Below are positions 1 to 13,979 of a stretch of DNA of 64,000 bases, in pieces. Each line of letters starts with the position of its first letter. Position 1 is the stretch's first letter. This stretch comes from Glandiceps talaboti. Lineage: Eukaryota > Hemichordata > Enteropneusta > Spengelidae. A program made the translations under genes and the position numbers. The stretch covers positions 10,577,151 to 10,641,150 of the forward strand of contig NC_135563.1 of assembly GCF_964340395.1 (NCBI RefSeq), in the 5' to 3' direction. The notes below the pieces were generated by a model. The model saw only the letters and a list, made by a program, of their open reading frames with translations. It searched no databases and was not told where the DNA came from.

Positions 1-39
<39 letters not shown>
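1..39. repeat. (ACAG)n microsatellite at window edge
   Basis: Perfect tetranucleotide array, cut by the window start. Confidence 0.95.
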
Positions 40-40
<1 letters not shown>

Positions 41-224
41 TGCGAGTGCAACACAAGGAGGACTCCGGTCTTATAATACATAGAAAGTAACATATACTGC
101 AATTACAACCGTTCTTGAATAAGCTTACACCGTTAGAAGCGGATATGAATAATCTTTGTGCGATTCACTATACCATCAAATTTCATTTTTTGTATTTATT
201 TATATAACCATTTATTATTATCTG

Positions 225-320
225 GTAATTCATTTTTTTATTTATTCATTTATTTGTTTGTTTTTACTTGTTTGTTTGTTTGTTTGTTTATTTGTTTGTT
301 TATTTATTCATATATTTATC
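225..320. repeat. T-rich (TTTG)/(TTTA) low-complexity tract
   Basis: Imperfect tttg/ttta repeats; they create spurious open frames. Confidence 0.85.
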
Positions 321-339
321 ATGTTTTTTCTATTTTGTT

Positions 340-2800
340 TTCATGTTGGAGCCTATTTATAAGCAATACAGTCACCTATCTTTAAGCGTGAAAAAACGAT
401 ATAGGGATAAAAATAGAAGCGATTGAGTATTGCTCTGTGACGTTTGTTGATTTTAGCTATTAGTAAAATCAACTTTCGTTGACATTGATTGAGTGGGATT
501 GCTATCTGTACACACAATAACGACACAACAGTTAAAACTCTAAACTTAAAGCTGCTACCGTGTACTATTTGATGAAAATGTTGAGGTCTCCGTTATTATT
601 GCCAATGTTTAAATAAGGTTAACTTATGTTGTCACGGTTGAATAATCATGATTTATGTGTTCGACATTTAAATGACTTTTACAGAACAGCACTGGATTGT
701 ATATATCAATCAAGCAACGCCATCATAGTTGTGATTAGCAGAGTAACTCTGTGAATACCAATGTATTGAATATTGTCTTTATGCTGTTTGTTCACTGCAA
801 GGTTTTGACTTTGGGTCGAGGTAGGCATGATGATGTTCCCAGACTGAAGTACCGGTCAGTAAAGACTAGGTCAATATTAAAATTAAGAGGGATTATACCA
901 AAAGAGTATTGCAAAGAACAGCCGCTGTATGTACTGTCAATGAATGATTATGTGGGAGTATTCCAGTATTGTTTACACCTTAGCGTAGGCACAAAGTTCA
1001 TCTCTGGCGCCACCTACGGTAATAATTTCGTTATTAATGTTTGAAAGTAATTACAAACGGTAGCGTTCTTACTGTGTACTCAATTTCACGCGACCATTAC
1101 AATCTGATGAATAGCTTAACCAAGAATTCGTTCACCAGATATTTGAAATTATCATGTAACCATGACAACGTCTGTCGTAAGAATTACATATTGAGTAGAC
1201 GTGTGCTTCTCGTCAAAGTTGTACATTGCTATAACTTCTAAGATGGGTAGTTTACTATAACGTTTGAGTTGCAACAGTCGTGTGGGAAATGTTCAGGGAC
1301 GATCCTGCAGTTTAATTTGATTAACGAATGGTACGATCCGAAGTAATCAGTAGATTGGAATTGTTAAATGTAGTCTGCTAATGACAATGGCCGGTATTCA
1401 AGACAATTACGTATAGTATATGTGATTGCTATACCCAAGAATGTTAGAGTACCAGTTAGTGCTGTAATAACGGGAAGATTGCAGAATGACTACAGAATGC
1501 ATGATTGTGACAGAAGAGAACTAAAAATCAATTCTATCATATTTCAATAACCAGTCTTCATGTAGCTAAATGATAGGATACAACCCTCAAGAAATTCTTC
1601 CTCATTTTTCCAACAGAGGTATACGTTTTGCCGTTGTTTGTGACCTTAATGACACTCAATGCACAAGTAATGGGATGCTCAAATGACACTGTTCAAACCT
1701 GTATATGCAAGAGAAATAATGCCACACTTCGGTACTCCGACGAAGTGACGTATCGATGAACAGCAAGCGAGGAGACCGGTCAACACAATTTCCCCCGATT
1801 ATTTACACATTTTATGAACGTAGTTACACTTGTATAATACACGATATTTTAGACGTGTTGACAATGTGCAATTGCAAGGCATACAATTATTATTTATACA
1901 AGGTACATTTTCCAAATTGACGTTAAATTGGGTAATTTTTTTCCGCCTCTCAACCCACCATCTGTGCCGTCGCGTGTAATTGGGTAGAGGAAAATAAATT
2001 GTGAACGGATACTAGGTGGTTTGGTACACATTTACTACAGTCTACACAACGCAATCATATAGCGAAGTGTATTTGTTAGCACAGTAGGACACAGCATACT
2101 TTTATGATAACTTACACTACATGTCAACATACCGTACCCCAAACTGACCTCAAAATGTACCTTAAGCTTTCATTTCGTGTACTTTTTATAAGAAAACCTA
2201 GTTTGTGTATAACATACGCGATGTGTCACTGTTCTGTTAGCTATTCTTCTACACATATTAACCATATATGGAAAATTGCAATATGTGATCTCCACTAGCG
2301 CCATTGTGAATCTTATTTTAAACCTTAAGTTCACATCTGGCGTGTATCTTAACCAAGCAAATAATGACTAGAGATCGAATCCGACGACAATAATATGTTA
2401 GCAAAGACAAGTTTGCGGTACTAAATGGCCAAATTGCCTTGGAACCTAATGTATGCCATTGTTACACAACTTTCATATTTTTACACATAGACAACTGAGG
2501 GGTCTTCCTGTCCATCACTATATGAAAAAATGAATGAGCAGTTCTGCAATTCTTCGTCTACTCAATTTTGCAGTGTAGTCATACACCCTTATATTCAGAA
2601 ATATTTAAAATACAGAAAACCGTCATATCATGAACGGTGTGCAAAACTTGATGACGTTGGTGAAATGTTAGTTGACAAGTATTTGGTAATTAACTTTAAG
2701 TTTACAATGTTCATTTTGTTTACCTTTATCGCAACCAACTTCAGTTTTGAAGAATGTGTATTTGTTCATTTATTTCGAACACCATAATACGTTTTTTGTG
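340..2800. other. Intergenic, nothing recognised
   Basis: AT-rich unique sequence. Open stretches at 751-1044 and 2530-2787 have no domain, no splice context and no repeat partner that I can see. Confidence 0.5.
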
Positions 2801-2807
2801 ACGTCAT

Positions 2808-3398
2808 TTTTGCTGCGTATTCAAATGTTACATGCAATATTCTACTTTGGTTATTGAAGCATACTTAACCATCACTTGCAATTGGCTGAACTCGAACCGG
2901 GTATCAAGATAAATAACTATTTATAAAACGGTTCGATGACGTAATTTATTATACATATAACAAATAGCAGGGAAAATCAATGCAATCTACTGTTCTACTA
3001 ATGTCAGAAGACAATAGGGAAATTACAAACCCGCCATATTGAATGGTGCATCATGGGAAATGGGATATTAAATGCTAATCAATTAGTATTGTAAACAATA
3101 TTGTTACATTGTTTGTAACCACAGATAATCAATTCATAGTTACCCTGGCCATTGTGGGAGGTTTATTTTATCGGTAGCTCCAGATTAGGTATTACGATAA
3201 CCACAGATAATCCCACAGTCCTTTGAATCTGAGCATGCACAGTCTGGCCTGGATTGCAAGTTCCCTATTGTAATATCATAGAAGGCATGTATTGCCGTGA
3301 ACATTATACGAGAATAGTTTAATCAAAGTTGAATGTAAATATTTTCACTTGAGTAAACAATTTATAAACTCAGTTTGTGCTTCTTTGATTTTCACTTT
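2808..3398 (+). repeat. Dispersed repeat family R1, copy A (interrupted by a MITE)
   Basis: Shares blocks with 4358-4672 and, inverted, 24650-24870: accatcacttgcaattg, then ctgaactc-aacc-ggta, then a gg-aaatc block, and catagaaggcat near the end. Diverged, no long open frame. Between 3011 and 3271 it is interrupted by a separate element absent from the other two copies. Confidence 0.65.
3011..3271. mobile_element. MITE with 18-bp terminal inverted repeats
   Basis: The ends are acaatagggaaattacaa (3011-3028) and its complement with two mismatches (3254-3271); total 261 bp. Insertion is shown by alignment: the two other R1 copies lack it at this position. Inside are two copies of accacagataatc. 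No coding capacity. The target-site duplication is not clear, so the superfamily is not assigned. Confidence 0.65.
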
Positions 3399-4357
3399 GT
3401 TTCCGATGAAGTGTATACAGACTGTGGAAGAAACAGTAGAATTGTCAGGGGTCAAAGTTCATTTGAAATATACGTCGTACAATTAGCTTCGATTAGTTAT
3501 CATTCAACGTTAATCACAATGATATAGCGTAAATAAAGTCTTCAATAATGTCCACCGGGATGTAGCAAAGTATAACATACATTTTGCTGTCCTTTAATAG
3601 GGCACTACGGGACTGTCTGTGATACGTCAGACATTGTATCTATTACAAACAAGACTTACAGTCATTATCTTGAAAACTGTTCACGAAATATAAAAAGTAT
3701 TACATCAGCAGTTACTTTAAACGTATTTCGTATCATTTTTCACTATCCTTAATATGATTAAAATATTAGAATATATATACACAAAAGGAATAAAGGTATA
3801 TATATTCAATCTAACCGATTTCTACATCACATTCAGATAATTTTTTAATCAGATTGAGATGTACATATGCCTGAGACAGGGAGTTACGAAATTATATAGA
3901 ACACACCAGAAATGGGCTTTTCCAACATGAATTTACACAAAGTAACATGTGATCAATGGCGGATAAATTGATAAAGTTAACCTTTCTTCCTGCCATGTGA
4001 ATGTCAAAGTAGTGTCGCTAAATAAGGCATTCACGAAGTTCACGCATGCGTACACCCCACCGATACTCGACAAATTCATATGAATTGGCTATGATGAATA
4101 GTTTCTCACGATAAAAATGGTCAATTAATCATTACTTTGTAATTAATAATAAACATAATATTACATTGTCTTCGTCTTTTAGGAAATATTTCTAAAAAAA
4201 AAACACGTTTGGTAAGTTTGGTTAATTGTTTTTCAAGAATGTGTGCATGACATCAAAAACTTGGTCCGAGATAAAATAGATGTTCCGTCAATTGGTTTTA
4301 GTCACTTGCTATACGTTAAAGTGTCACAGACTGAGTTTATACTATTTGGGTTGAAAT

Positions 4358-4672
4358 TTGTTGCTGCATATTTGAAAGGTACTCACAGTATTCTACTTCC
4401 TTTAATGTATATTCTTAACCATCACTTGCAATTGACTGAACTCAAACCTGGTACTAGGATATAACTTATAAACAATCCGCTGACGAAATTTATGGCAGGT
4501 GTAAACGATACCGAGGAAATCTCTATGGTGCAATCAATGTTCTAACAATTCCATAGACATTTGTAATGCCATAGAAGGCATGCAACGACATATTACACTA
4601 GCACAGTTTAATCAAGGTTTTATGTTTAAGTGAAAACCTTATAACCTCAGCTTGTGCCACTTTGATACGAAA
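4358..4672 (+). repeat. Dispersed repeat family R1, copy B
   Basis: Aligns with copy A (2808-3398) from ttgctgcatattt through cttaaccatcacttgcaattg, ctgaactcaaacctgg, catagaaggcatg and agtttaatcaaggtt, without the MITE. Same orientation, about 1.5 kb downstream of copy A. Confidence 0.65.
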
Positions 4673-6170
4673 TACTGACCCATTTTCACCATTTAAGCGT
4701 GTAGACTTTTCCATGGAAATCATGAGTCTAATGTAAGGAGTATCAACTTGGGAAGACTCCATTGATATCAACGTTATAAGACGTCGAATTAGATTTACAT
4801 ACCTGTACAATGGTTCGTCATGAGTAAGCCGGAAGGGTAACATATTGTAATAGCAAAAATAAGTTTCATTTCCTGTGATGTTAGTGGCAACCATTAAACC
4901 ACAATTTTACTTGTCAGGTGGCTGATGCATAAATCTGACGGAGTGTTGCAATAGTATTACATGACATTGTACAAGAGACGTTCGATTTAGTTAGCAACAC
5001 GGCGATGTCTTGCATGAAAGATAAGGAAACAATAACCACATGAAATTACAAATCGATATTCTTTCTACAACCAAGGCTATTTTAATACGGTCCGTAATTT
5101 TACGTGGCCCCAAACTTCGTTTATGGGTTCCATTAGTGACTTTACCTGCAGCATAATTTTAAACACGCCACGTGTATCGGCTATTTATCAGCATGAATTA
5201 TCGAAATTGTGACATTCATCTATGAATGTTCAGTTTTCAGATCTGTGAATAATTTTGAGCTTCACGACAACCCTTGTATCGTGATTGCCATTAACTATCA
5301 AGTTCACGTACATTTATCGGAAATATATGAACTGACATCCTAAAATACTTTGCAACTGATATTTCCAAGGAAACGTATACGTAACAGATGCTGCTCTACG
5401 TCTTCTCAGTACATATGTGCTTTTAATGAAATATTTGGTTTCAGGTGTCACGCTAGTGGGGATCTTTTAGTCTTCAATGTAACATAGGTTATACGTACAA
5501 AGAACTGTGAATATTCTCCAAGAGGGTTACAGAATACTTCAAAAGAAGACTTAGTTCAGACAAGAAACATTCTCCAACGGATTCCTAAAACTAGTTTCCC
5601 ATTCGTCCAATTTAAACTGGGAATTGATTTCAATGATCTTACATAGCATCTATTAACAAAGATTATCTATGTATTCAATTCGTGTATGGAACATTGATGA
5701 TAGTTCAAAAAGTTGTGTATAATTTGAAGAATTTATAGCACAATTCATAAACTAATCTGAAAGTGTGAAATAATTCTATGCCAAGCCCCGTATTCCATAT
5801 AATTGGTCACATCCACACCTATTGTTTGCCTTGGCTGTAGACGTCTAGATATAGATGACTTGCTATTAATATAATAGAAAGGTTTAATGTTCTGGGCGCG
5901 AACAGGAAGGTATTACTGTAATCTAAGATACACTGTGACATCGAGTTCGTACTGACACTCTTCAACCATTGATAATCATCACGGGCTTTAGATATAGGAA
6001 GTTTGAAGGGATATCTCAACGTTAACAGCAGTTGTCTTGATATGTATCAATGTATGGTATGGAGTAGACAGTGATATATAGCATTACATAGTAATGATAA
6101 ACTATTGTAATGTAGCGCATACATTTTTCATTAAAAATCTAAAATTATACTTTTTTTGAAAATTTGTTTG

Positions 6171-6560
6171 TCTATCGATCTACGAACCACTCAGTCCGCA
6201 GTTAAATTGGTTTTACCATTCTCGTTCTTTCTGTTTATCCCTATTCACAGATATTGCACAGAATTCTTAATGAGACATTTAACGTACCTATGTATCATTT
6301 TCTGTGGGGGTGATATTATACAGTAGCTTCAGATACATACATACATACATACATACATACATACATACATACATACATACATACATACATACATACATAC
6401 ATACATACATACATACATACATACGCTGGAGAGAACAGTGCTCGATGCAAATATTAGTAGCAAAGCATTATAAACTTAATTCAAAAGAATAAGGATGTAA
6501 TAAGTCTTTACTCAGAGTTTCACGCTTCGAGCGATCATCAGATTATTGCGTGATGATGAT
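6171..6560 (-). mobile_element. Hammerhead-bearing dispersed repeat, copy 1
   Basis: Matches 32310-32772 in opposite orientation over both flanks of an internal microsatellite: about 160 bp on one side (from ctatcgatctacgaacc to cagtagcttcagata) and about 130 bp on the other (gagaacagtgctcgatg to gtttcacgc). On the minus strand it begins with CUGAUGA (6541-6535), a stem II CGCU/AGCG and GAAA (6521-6518), then ACU-CUG-AGU-A. The core is intact, but stem I no longer pairs well. The internal tract is (ATAC)n at 6333-6424. Looks like a terminal-repeat or retrozyme-type unit; no protein is encoded. Confidence 0.7.
6333..6424. repeat. (ATAC)n microsatellite
   Basis: 23 units inside hammerhead-bearing repeat copy 1. 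Confidence 0.97.
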
Positions 6561-6570
6561 ATATATATAT

Positions 6571-6686
<116 letters not shown>

Positions 6687-7390
6687 TTTCAAAACTATTA
6701 CGCTCTGCCATCTATTTATTTCCAGGATAATAAAAGGTAGATAATCTAATATGTGTACGAAACAATGAAAGATGTGAAACTCTGGAAAGACTGCTCAACA
6801 GCACTGCATGTTGAGTTCAAAGATTTGCTGATAATGCGATATTTCATGTTAGATTCTTTGGTTTTACAGTGAATATTAGAACTGACTATAAAAAGGTTAC
6901 AGGCTGGCAGTAACGGCCCAATAAAAAGTCATGGTCAAAGGATTACATGAACCAATGTATTTGTTACTCCTAATATATAAATTTTATTTCACATCTGTGA
7001 ATGCAATAAAAAGAAACATTCAATTCTAGAAAAAAAAAACACGCATTTCCTTTGAGAGTAAATTTGCCGAGCAAACGGAAAAAGCCATTTAAAAATGCCA
7101 TTTCTTCAACATCGACATGTAATATTAATTTAAGGATGTAGAGTTTTACAAAACACACTACATCTGTAACGAATACACCAACTCGGGTTTTATTTACGGT
7201 AGGAAATTGCCATTAAGCTGTCGCCTCACGTTGATTGGTTCAATCTAGTGATAAGAGTGACGTTTAGTGTCATAGCATGAGAATCACACTTTCCTCACAA
7301 CATTTCTAGAATCAGTGCAAGTGCATGCATGCATATGGTATAAAGTCATCCATCCCTGATCATATCTTATTCGAATTCTTTGATTTTCAG

Positions 7391-7459
7391 GAATACGCTT
7401 GCCTGAACAGAGGACCGGCAATTCGGGTTTCGAAGTACTAGAGACATTTACGGACATAG
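7391..7459 (+). other. Candidate small coding exon
   Basis: Acceptor tttgattttcag ends at 7390; donor atag/gttagt starts at 7460. In one frame the 69 bp are open and read IRLPEQRTGNSGFEVLETF then TDI, with protein-like composition. No neighbouring exon was found, so the gene, if real, is unknown. Confidence 0.2.
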
Positions 7460-9676
7460 GTTAGTACACTAAATCTTATATGTAAAATAATGTTACCCTG
7501 GTCAGATATTTTGCATAAATTAACGACTCCCATGTTAATTAGCTTCCCTAATTATAAATGTTGAAGCGATAACACAATAACACATGTAAGGTATGAAGAT
7601 AAATGCATGAAATCCCATTTGTGAAGCTGTTTTATTTATTAATAAAATCAAATTGCTTTATGAAGTGAACACAAGACAGTGCCACCCATTTATGAGTCTG
7701 GGTGGGTAAAAGATTTAATCTAGAATGAAAGCTAAAAACTATCAAAACTCTTCCACTTGACCACTACGAGAATTAAGATCTGTCGCTACACAGTTAAGAT
7801 TTATAAATACATTTCCAGACTGGTTTTTCGATATTTGTTATTTTCATGTTATTCTGTTGTTTCCAATTCACCTCTGGTATAATTGCAGTAAAGTTACAAC
7901 AGGTTGTTTGTATGTGTTCAAGAGACATCTGCTGGAACTTGTGCGTATTGTCCACCATCTTTGTCTCACAATATAAAAAGTCACTAATATGTTTTAATAC
8001 ATGCCAGAGCAACATCAGTAGTCACTCTTTCATATAATATGCTACTGTAATACCATGTAATGTTTATATATAAAATCTTGTCTAAGGCCTAATAAAAAAT
8101 ATTATGTGGTTCCGATTACGCTGAATTTTAGAATAGGTGGGGTAGGTAGTCTTTTATTTTATTGTATTTTTTTTCTCTGTGAGTGTCTAGTTCAGGTTTT
8201 CCATTTTTTCCAAATGGTCTCTGTGTTGTTTATTTCTTCCTTATCAGATGTAAAGCCATTACAGATTTGAAGAACAGTTTTATATTGTTTGTCTTTTTAA
8301 ATTGATGTCCGTTTCCGCATCTGCTATTTCTCATAAGACTTCACAATTTTTGCGATTTTATTATTTTTTCTCGAATATGTAAAAAAAAAGTTTAGGGTCG
8401 GCAGTGAAAAGCTAGGTGGGGTTGGGTAACTGGAACCAAACAATTATTTCTTTAGGCCTAATGCAACTTTTTGTTGGAGCAATTGACCAAATTCAAATAG
8501 CTCAAGGAAGTGCACATTACAAGCGTTTATTTGAACCATACCTTCGTCACCTCTACAAACCAGAGTTCGGGTGTTCTTCTCTCTTTCGCATATCATAAAT
8601 TTCTTTTGTTTTAAAAAAACAAAACGAGTTATTAGGATTTTATATGCAATTCATCTACCATCTGTATATCAATTCATTCGTTCGCCACATCATTTTATCA
8701 TAAGGACAATGTATCATCCTATCGCTGTGCAAACTGAAACCGATGTATAGGAAGAAAACTTAATTTGATTTAGAGGAAAATGGGACAGAGGGTCTTTAGG
8801 CTTGCGACTTGTGTCGCATTGTAGTTGCAGAAGGTTTGAACGCAACTTGTCACGGATTCGAGAGCCTCCTAAGGAAACTATAAACCATTGATAAGTAACT
8901 GATATAATTCAATCTAAATACTTAGAATCTCATGAGATAAGTCATGATATAGTTACAATATTACTCATCAGCAGTAAATCCACAGTTTTAGTAAATACAA
9001 TTGTGTATGAATTTGACGTTTGCCCATGACGTTTAAATAATTTAAAATACAAATTGTAAAATACAAAAGCATCATCATTGGCTGAAATGGCCATTGAATG
9101 AATAAATTACCTTATTTCAGAATATGTAACCCAGGAATGTATATACCAGATAAACAGGAAACAATGAAAGTTCAAATAAAACGCCGTGACAAATTGCGGC
9201 CAACAATATTTCAACTATTGTAGTTGAAGGGTTGGGCCCAATTTGTCACATATTAAATAAGTACCATTGTATGTTTAACATAGTCTCCGAAACATCTCGT
9301 ATCAAAAGAAGTATTTGGCAATTTTACTGTTTGCTTAGAAGCATTCAATGTGAAAACAAACTTAATCAGTCTTTTACTTATCATAGATTGTGTCGCAAGG
9401 AGTGTCATAACCTTTTACAAATAAAATAGAGATTGGGTACCGGTTGCTTTTAGTATCTATACTTCAAAATCCTAAACTTAAAAAGAAGAATCACAAGGAA
9501 AAGGAATCGTAAATGCGGGGATTTGCACTGTTTTTATTCTTATATCGTTTTACTGTTTTATATATTCAATAAAAGTCATGCTATAAATGTTAACTGTAAT
9601 TCATTCCATGGTTATTTTCAAAGCTGTTAGCAGCTAAGGCCCCAAGAGTACACAAGAGGGGTTAATCGCTCTGCCA

Positions 9677-9780
9677 TGCTCTGCCACACTTCAAATCTTT
9701 CTGTAAATATTCGCTGTTTTCAGACTTACTATTAGCTTAATAGCGAATATTTACAGAAATGTTTGAAGTGTGACAGAGCA
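9677..9780. repeat. Foldback repeat, 39-bp arms
   Basis: Arms 9677-9715 and 9742-9780 are complementary at 36 of 39 positions, with a 26-nt loop. Typical of a small foldback/MITE remnant or a long hairpin in a transcript; nothing coding in it. Confidence 0.75.
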
Positions 9781-10666
9781 AGTAACATCCCATGCTTACT
9801 GATGTGCAATACAAACAAAAATAGAATGAAAACAGTGTAAATCTACGCAAATATGTCCTAACGCCTTGTGGAAGAATGTATGAAAGAATGTATGAAAGTT
9901 ACTCGAATCACTCAAAACTTTGACATGTGACAGTTTGTTCCCTCTCATCAGTACACACGCAATATTATATAATGAAGATAAGAAATAGGGTTGTTTAGTG
10001 TTTGTTACTGAATTCAGTACCTCTACAATGTTGACATTAATGGGTAACCCAATCTATTTCTCCATGGAGTAATCATTTTACACTTCACTATTTCAAAGGA
10101 ATCTATACATTCCGAAATGGATTGAAAGAAAAAATTACTTGCGGATTCTTTGATTCAAAACATACATCAAATCAAGACGATTGTGAAAATCGTACTTTCC
10201 CCATTTGCTTAAGTCCGTTTTGCTATTTCTCATTAAGGTAAAGTAATATTCATAATGTGTTCAACAACGCAGTATTGGATGCCTTAGATGTTAAAATACC
10301 CCAATTTCTACTTACACACATGGCTTGTCACGGTTCAACCTTTAATATAAAAAGAGTTTGGGAGTGGTCTTTTAAAGCATTAAAATACTGAAAATGCCAT
10401 GTAACTGGTGAATATAGAGACAGGCTGTTGTATGTAATTTGCTAAATGGTATGATCGAATTTTATACAATATTTCCAACTTCCAACAGAACTGTAATTAA
10501 GACGACGTGCGTTTACTCATTGTGTCAACAGTCTATAAATCTCTCTTTGTGAGCACGACACTCAGGGGATCTTACATTATTTTTGTAACCAAATTAAATA
10601 TTACAGTTCAAAAATGAGTTCTCGAAATCATGCAATAGCACACCAACTCAACTCATGTATATATGT

Positions 10667-10934
10667 GTGTATGTATGTATGTATGTATGTATGTATGTAT
10701 GTATGTATGTATGTATGTATGTATGTATGTATGTGTGTGTATTTATGTATGTATGTATGTATGCATGTATGCATGTATGTATGTATGTATGTATGTATGT
10801 ATGTATGTATGTATGTATGTATGTTCTATTCTATTCTATCCTATTATATTGTATTATATTATATTATATTATATTATATTATATTATATTATATTATATT
10901 ATATTATATTATATTATATTATATTATATTATAT
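10667..10934. repeat. (GTAT)n followed by (ATTAT)n pentanucleotide array
   Basis: The tetranucleotide GTAT tract with a few variants runs to 10824, then a transition (attct) into about 110 bp of the pentanucleotide ATTAT. Confidence 0.97.
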
Positions 10935-11147
10935 GTATTGTACGTATGTATGTGACATTTGTGAAAACAGTCATGTCTTTCTCATTCATACCTAGTTAAT
11001 CTGAAATATCTAATGTTGTGCATTTCCCATATCGACGTAATGAAGCTGATTTTGAAGATGAAAAAAAGCTCTTTACCTTAATGGTCAGGAGTGATCACCC
11101 AGGGCCAGAAGTTTGTCACATTAAACCATTATAATAAATGCATTTAG

Positions 11148-11618
11148 TTGCTTGATCTCTTGGTACCTTCTAGTTGGAGTACCACGTTTGAGAGTTTTAT
11201 TAATGTTCTACGACTGCGAACCCAAAGATTTCAGTATATAGGGCAATTATACACCAGGGTATTAAACATGCTATTCCAATTAGGGACCCAGAGCAGCCAA
11301 TTACAATCGTTCAATTCTGTTACTTACTTTGGCGCCGTCATATCTGATGCCGCTTTCTCCTTTTTCGTTGATTACTCTCTGAAGTATTTGTGGTGTGAGG
11401 GAATAGTTATTCTAACGCTCGTTTTGGATCGTTCTATACGTGACATTCTTGTGATTGAAGTATATTATTGTAGCTTTAGAAACAAGTCGATTGTATATTA
11501 CAACGGTAAGTACTGTAATTTGATGATTTCAAGTTTTATTCAATCATTTATTCATTCATCTATTCATTCATTCGTTCGTTCGTTCGTTCATTTCAGTTGG
11601 TCGGTCGTCATTCTATAA
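11148..11618 (+). other. Unassigned open stretch, probably not a gene
   Basis: The longest open stretch outside microsatellites before 45 kb (about 156 codons, no early ATG). It runs into an (ATTC)/(GTTC) tract at 11539-11592. A strong donor-like aacg/gtaagt occurs at 11505, but the acceptor side is poor and no domain is recognised. Confidence 0.15.
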
Positions 11619-12476
11619 CAAACTAGAACTATGTGTGATTTTCGACTTCTTTGAGTTGATCTACAATAGAGCAATGGGAATTCTTCTTTTTACAAATCCT
11701 TAAATACACTTTGCACTTTCTCAGCTAACGCTAACGTGTCAGAAAACGCAAGAGTACAATCTCACTAGACATTGCACTTGACTTTTCAAAATGTCTGTAC
11801 TTTTTTTAAATTGATGAACCCATTTGAGAGTTAATGTGTTCAAGTAGCTGGTAAACGAATACTTAACACTTGGTTGATCAACTACTTGCCTGCAGCCAAT
11901 AATGTATCGATTTCGATGTGAAACTCTTGAACATAGAAACAATTATGACTTTTGTGTGCGTGCACAGAATGTAGTGAAATCAGTTTTATCTGTTGCTACG
12001 TTTATCATTGTAAGATAAGTGATGCTCGTGATATTAATTTCTTTTTTGTACCTGACGGACTTATAAATTACGCGTGTCAAAATTAACGTTCCATCAATGA
12101 ATAATCTCCGTTGCAGTCAATTTTTTAGACCACCTGTAGCTCGTACAAATATTGTAAAATTCTCTTTTTTATCTAAAACTGCGTCATTTTTTAACTCTCT
12201 AAGCGATTTCGAGGATATTAATATGTTTGGTGATTTTAATATTTTTCAGAAACACTTTGAATAACTACCTATTTTAATTCATTTTACCAGTACTTTTCCA
12301 GTTCTTGTGTAAGTGTAATTATCGCTGTCTTTTATGTGTATTGTAAATAGTTTCATTTTTGTTTTATTTTGATTTTTATTATTGCTACTTATTTTCAATG
12401 AAGCTACAATTTGTGCAACCTGTTGGTTCATGAGTAAATAAACAGATAAAAAAGAAATAAAAAGAATTAATAAATG

Positions 12477-12626
<150 letters not shown>

Positions 12627-13979
12627 CCCGTGTTGTACCAAGATAAATAACCTAAGTTTACAAAACAACTATACATTGGGAGGGCGTTGCATAGATGATG
12701 TATGTAGCGTATTATTATTTATTTCTTGTAAAAACAGGTTTACTCTCAGGCAAAATAAGAAACATTGTGTTTCCGATAACTCGACCTACCTTAGTTTAAG
12801 CCGGCGACCCTAGATATTTTTTAAGCATTTAAAACAAAAAGATAAAAAGTCTTTGTCTTGTTGACCTTCCTGCACATGTGTATTCTTTTCCCAGTGGCTT
12901 TGTACATATTTCATCAAAGTATCACAGAAGGGGTATTAATTCTAACTGACATTTCGTTTGTTTCTTTGGGTCAAAACAATATGTACGGCGTATGGATATT
13001 TATGGAAAGCAACAGCTGCAGTTTATATATACTTTCAAAGCATTGCTACTCAGTGCCAGGCGCATGTGGGATTTAAGACTCATTTTCATTCTGTCTGACA
13101 GAGACGTAGAATACTTCAAGCCATTTTCATCTCCCATAAGAAGCCTTTAGTATAGGGTAACTCTACAGTGGATTGTTTTAACGTTTACTGTATTCGTTAA
13201 TTTATAAAGTGCATGTTAGCTATCTATGATGATAATCTCAATTCTTTTCCAATTACTTTAATGGATTTCAAAGTAATTCGTCAAGGTCAATTAGGTCCGT
13301 GACATCCTAAATCAAATTATCGCAGTTCTACATTACCATACCGTCTAGCCATGCCTATTTGAGGAGGTCACTTTTTATCCCTATTTATATGTTATTATAC
13401 GTCTTAAGTGGTACGTGGTGTCATCAAATCGACACTGGTATACCCGATACCGACAGACCGTCATTTCAATGAATTATGATGTATGAGTTTTGAATAATAT
13501 ACTAAGTTTATTTTTCAAAATTGTCATTTAAAGGTGACCCCAACATTTGATTCATTAATGAAATAATTAATTAAAAGTAGAAAGCTATGTTTCCAGATAA
13601 ATATATATATATACACATTAATTTCTACATTTGACTGTGTGCAGAAACGTTTGTCGTTAGGTCATTGCAATGGTGATGCGAAGGTGACGACCACTTGCCT
13701 TATACCCAGAACGTATATGACCCAAACATACCTTACAGCACATTAACAACATTAAGAACAAACAACGCAGCTTTACAAACAACGTAGAACGTTGAAGGGT
13801 CGGTAAAACTCAATAAGCTTGACAAACAACGCAGAGCGTTGAAGCGTTGACTTCTTTCCATTGAGGCCCTCATACATAAAGTCGACAATCACGCAAAAGT
13901 CCACTTAAAATTCTAAAATACATTAGTATATAAAATACACACATTGCGAAATTATACCTTTAGATCAATAAAATATCAA

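Noticed and set aside
10614-10999. Three overlapping open frames over the (GTAT)n/(ATTAT)n array
   Set aside because: Pure microsatellite translation.
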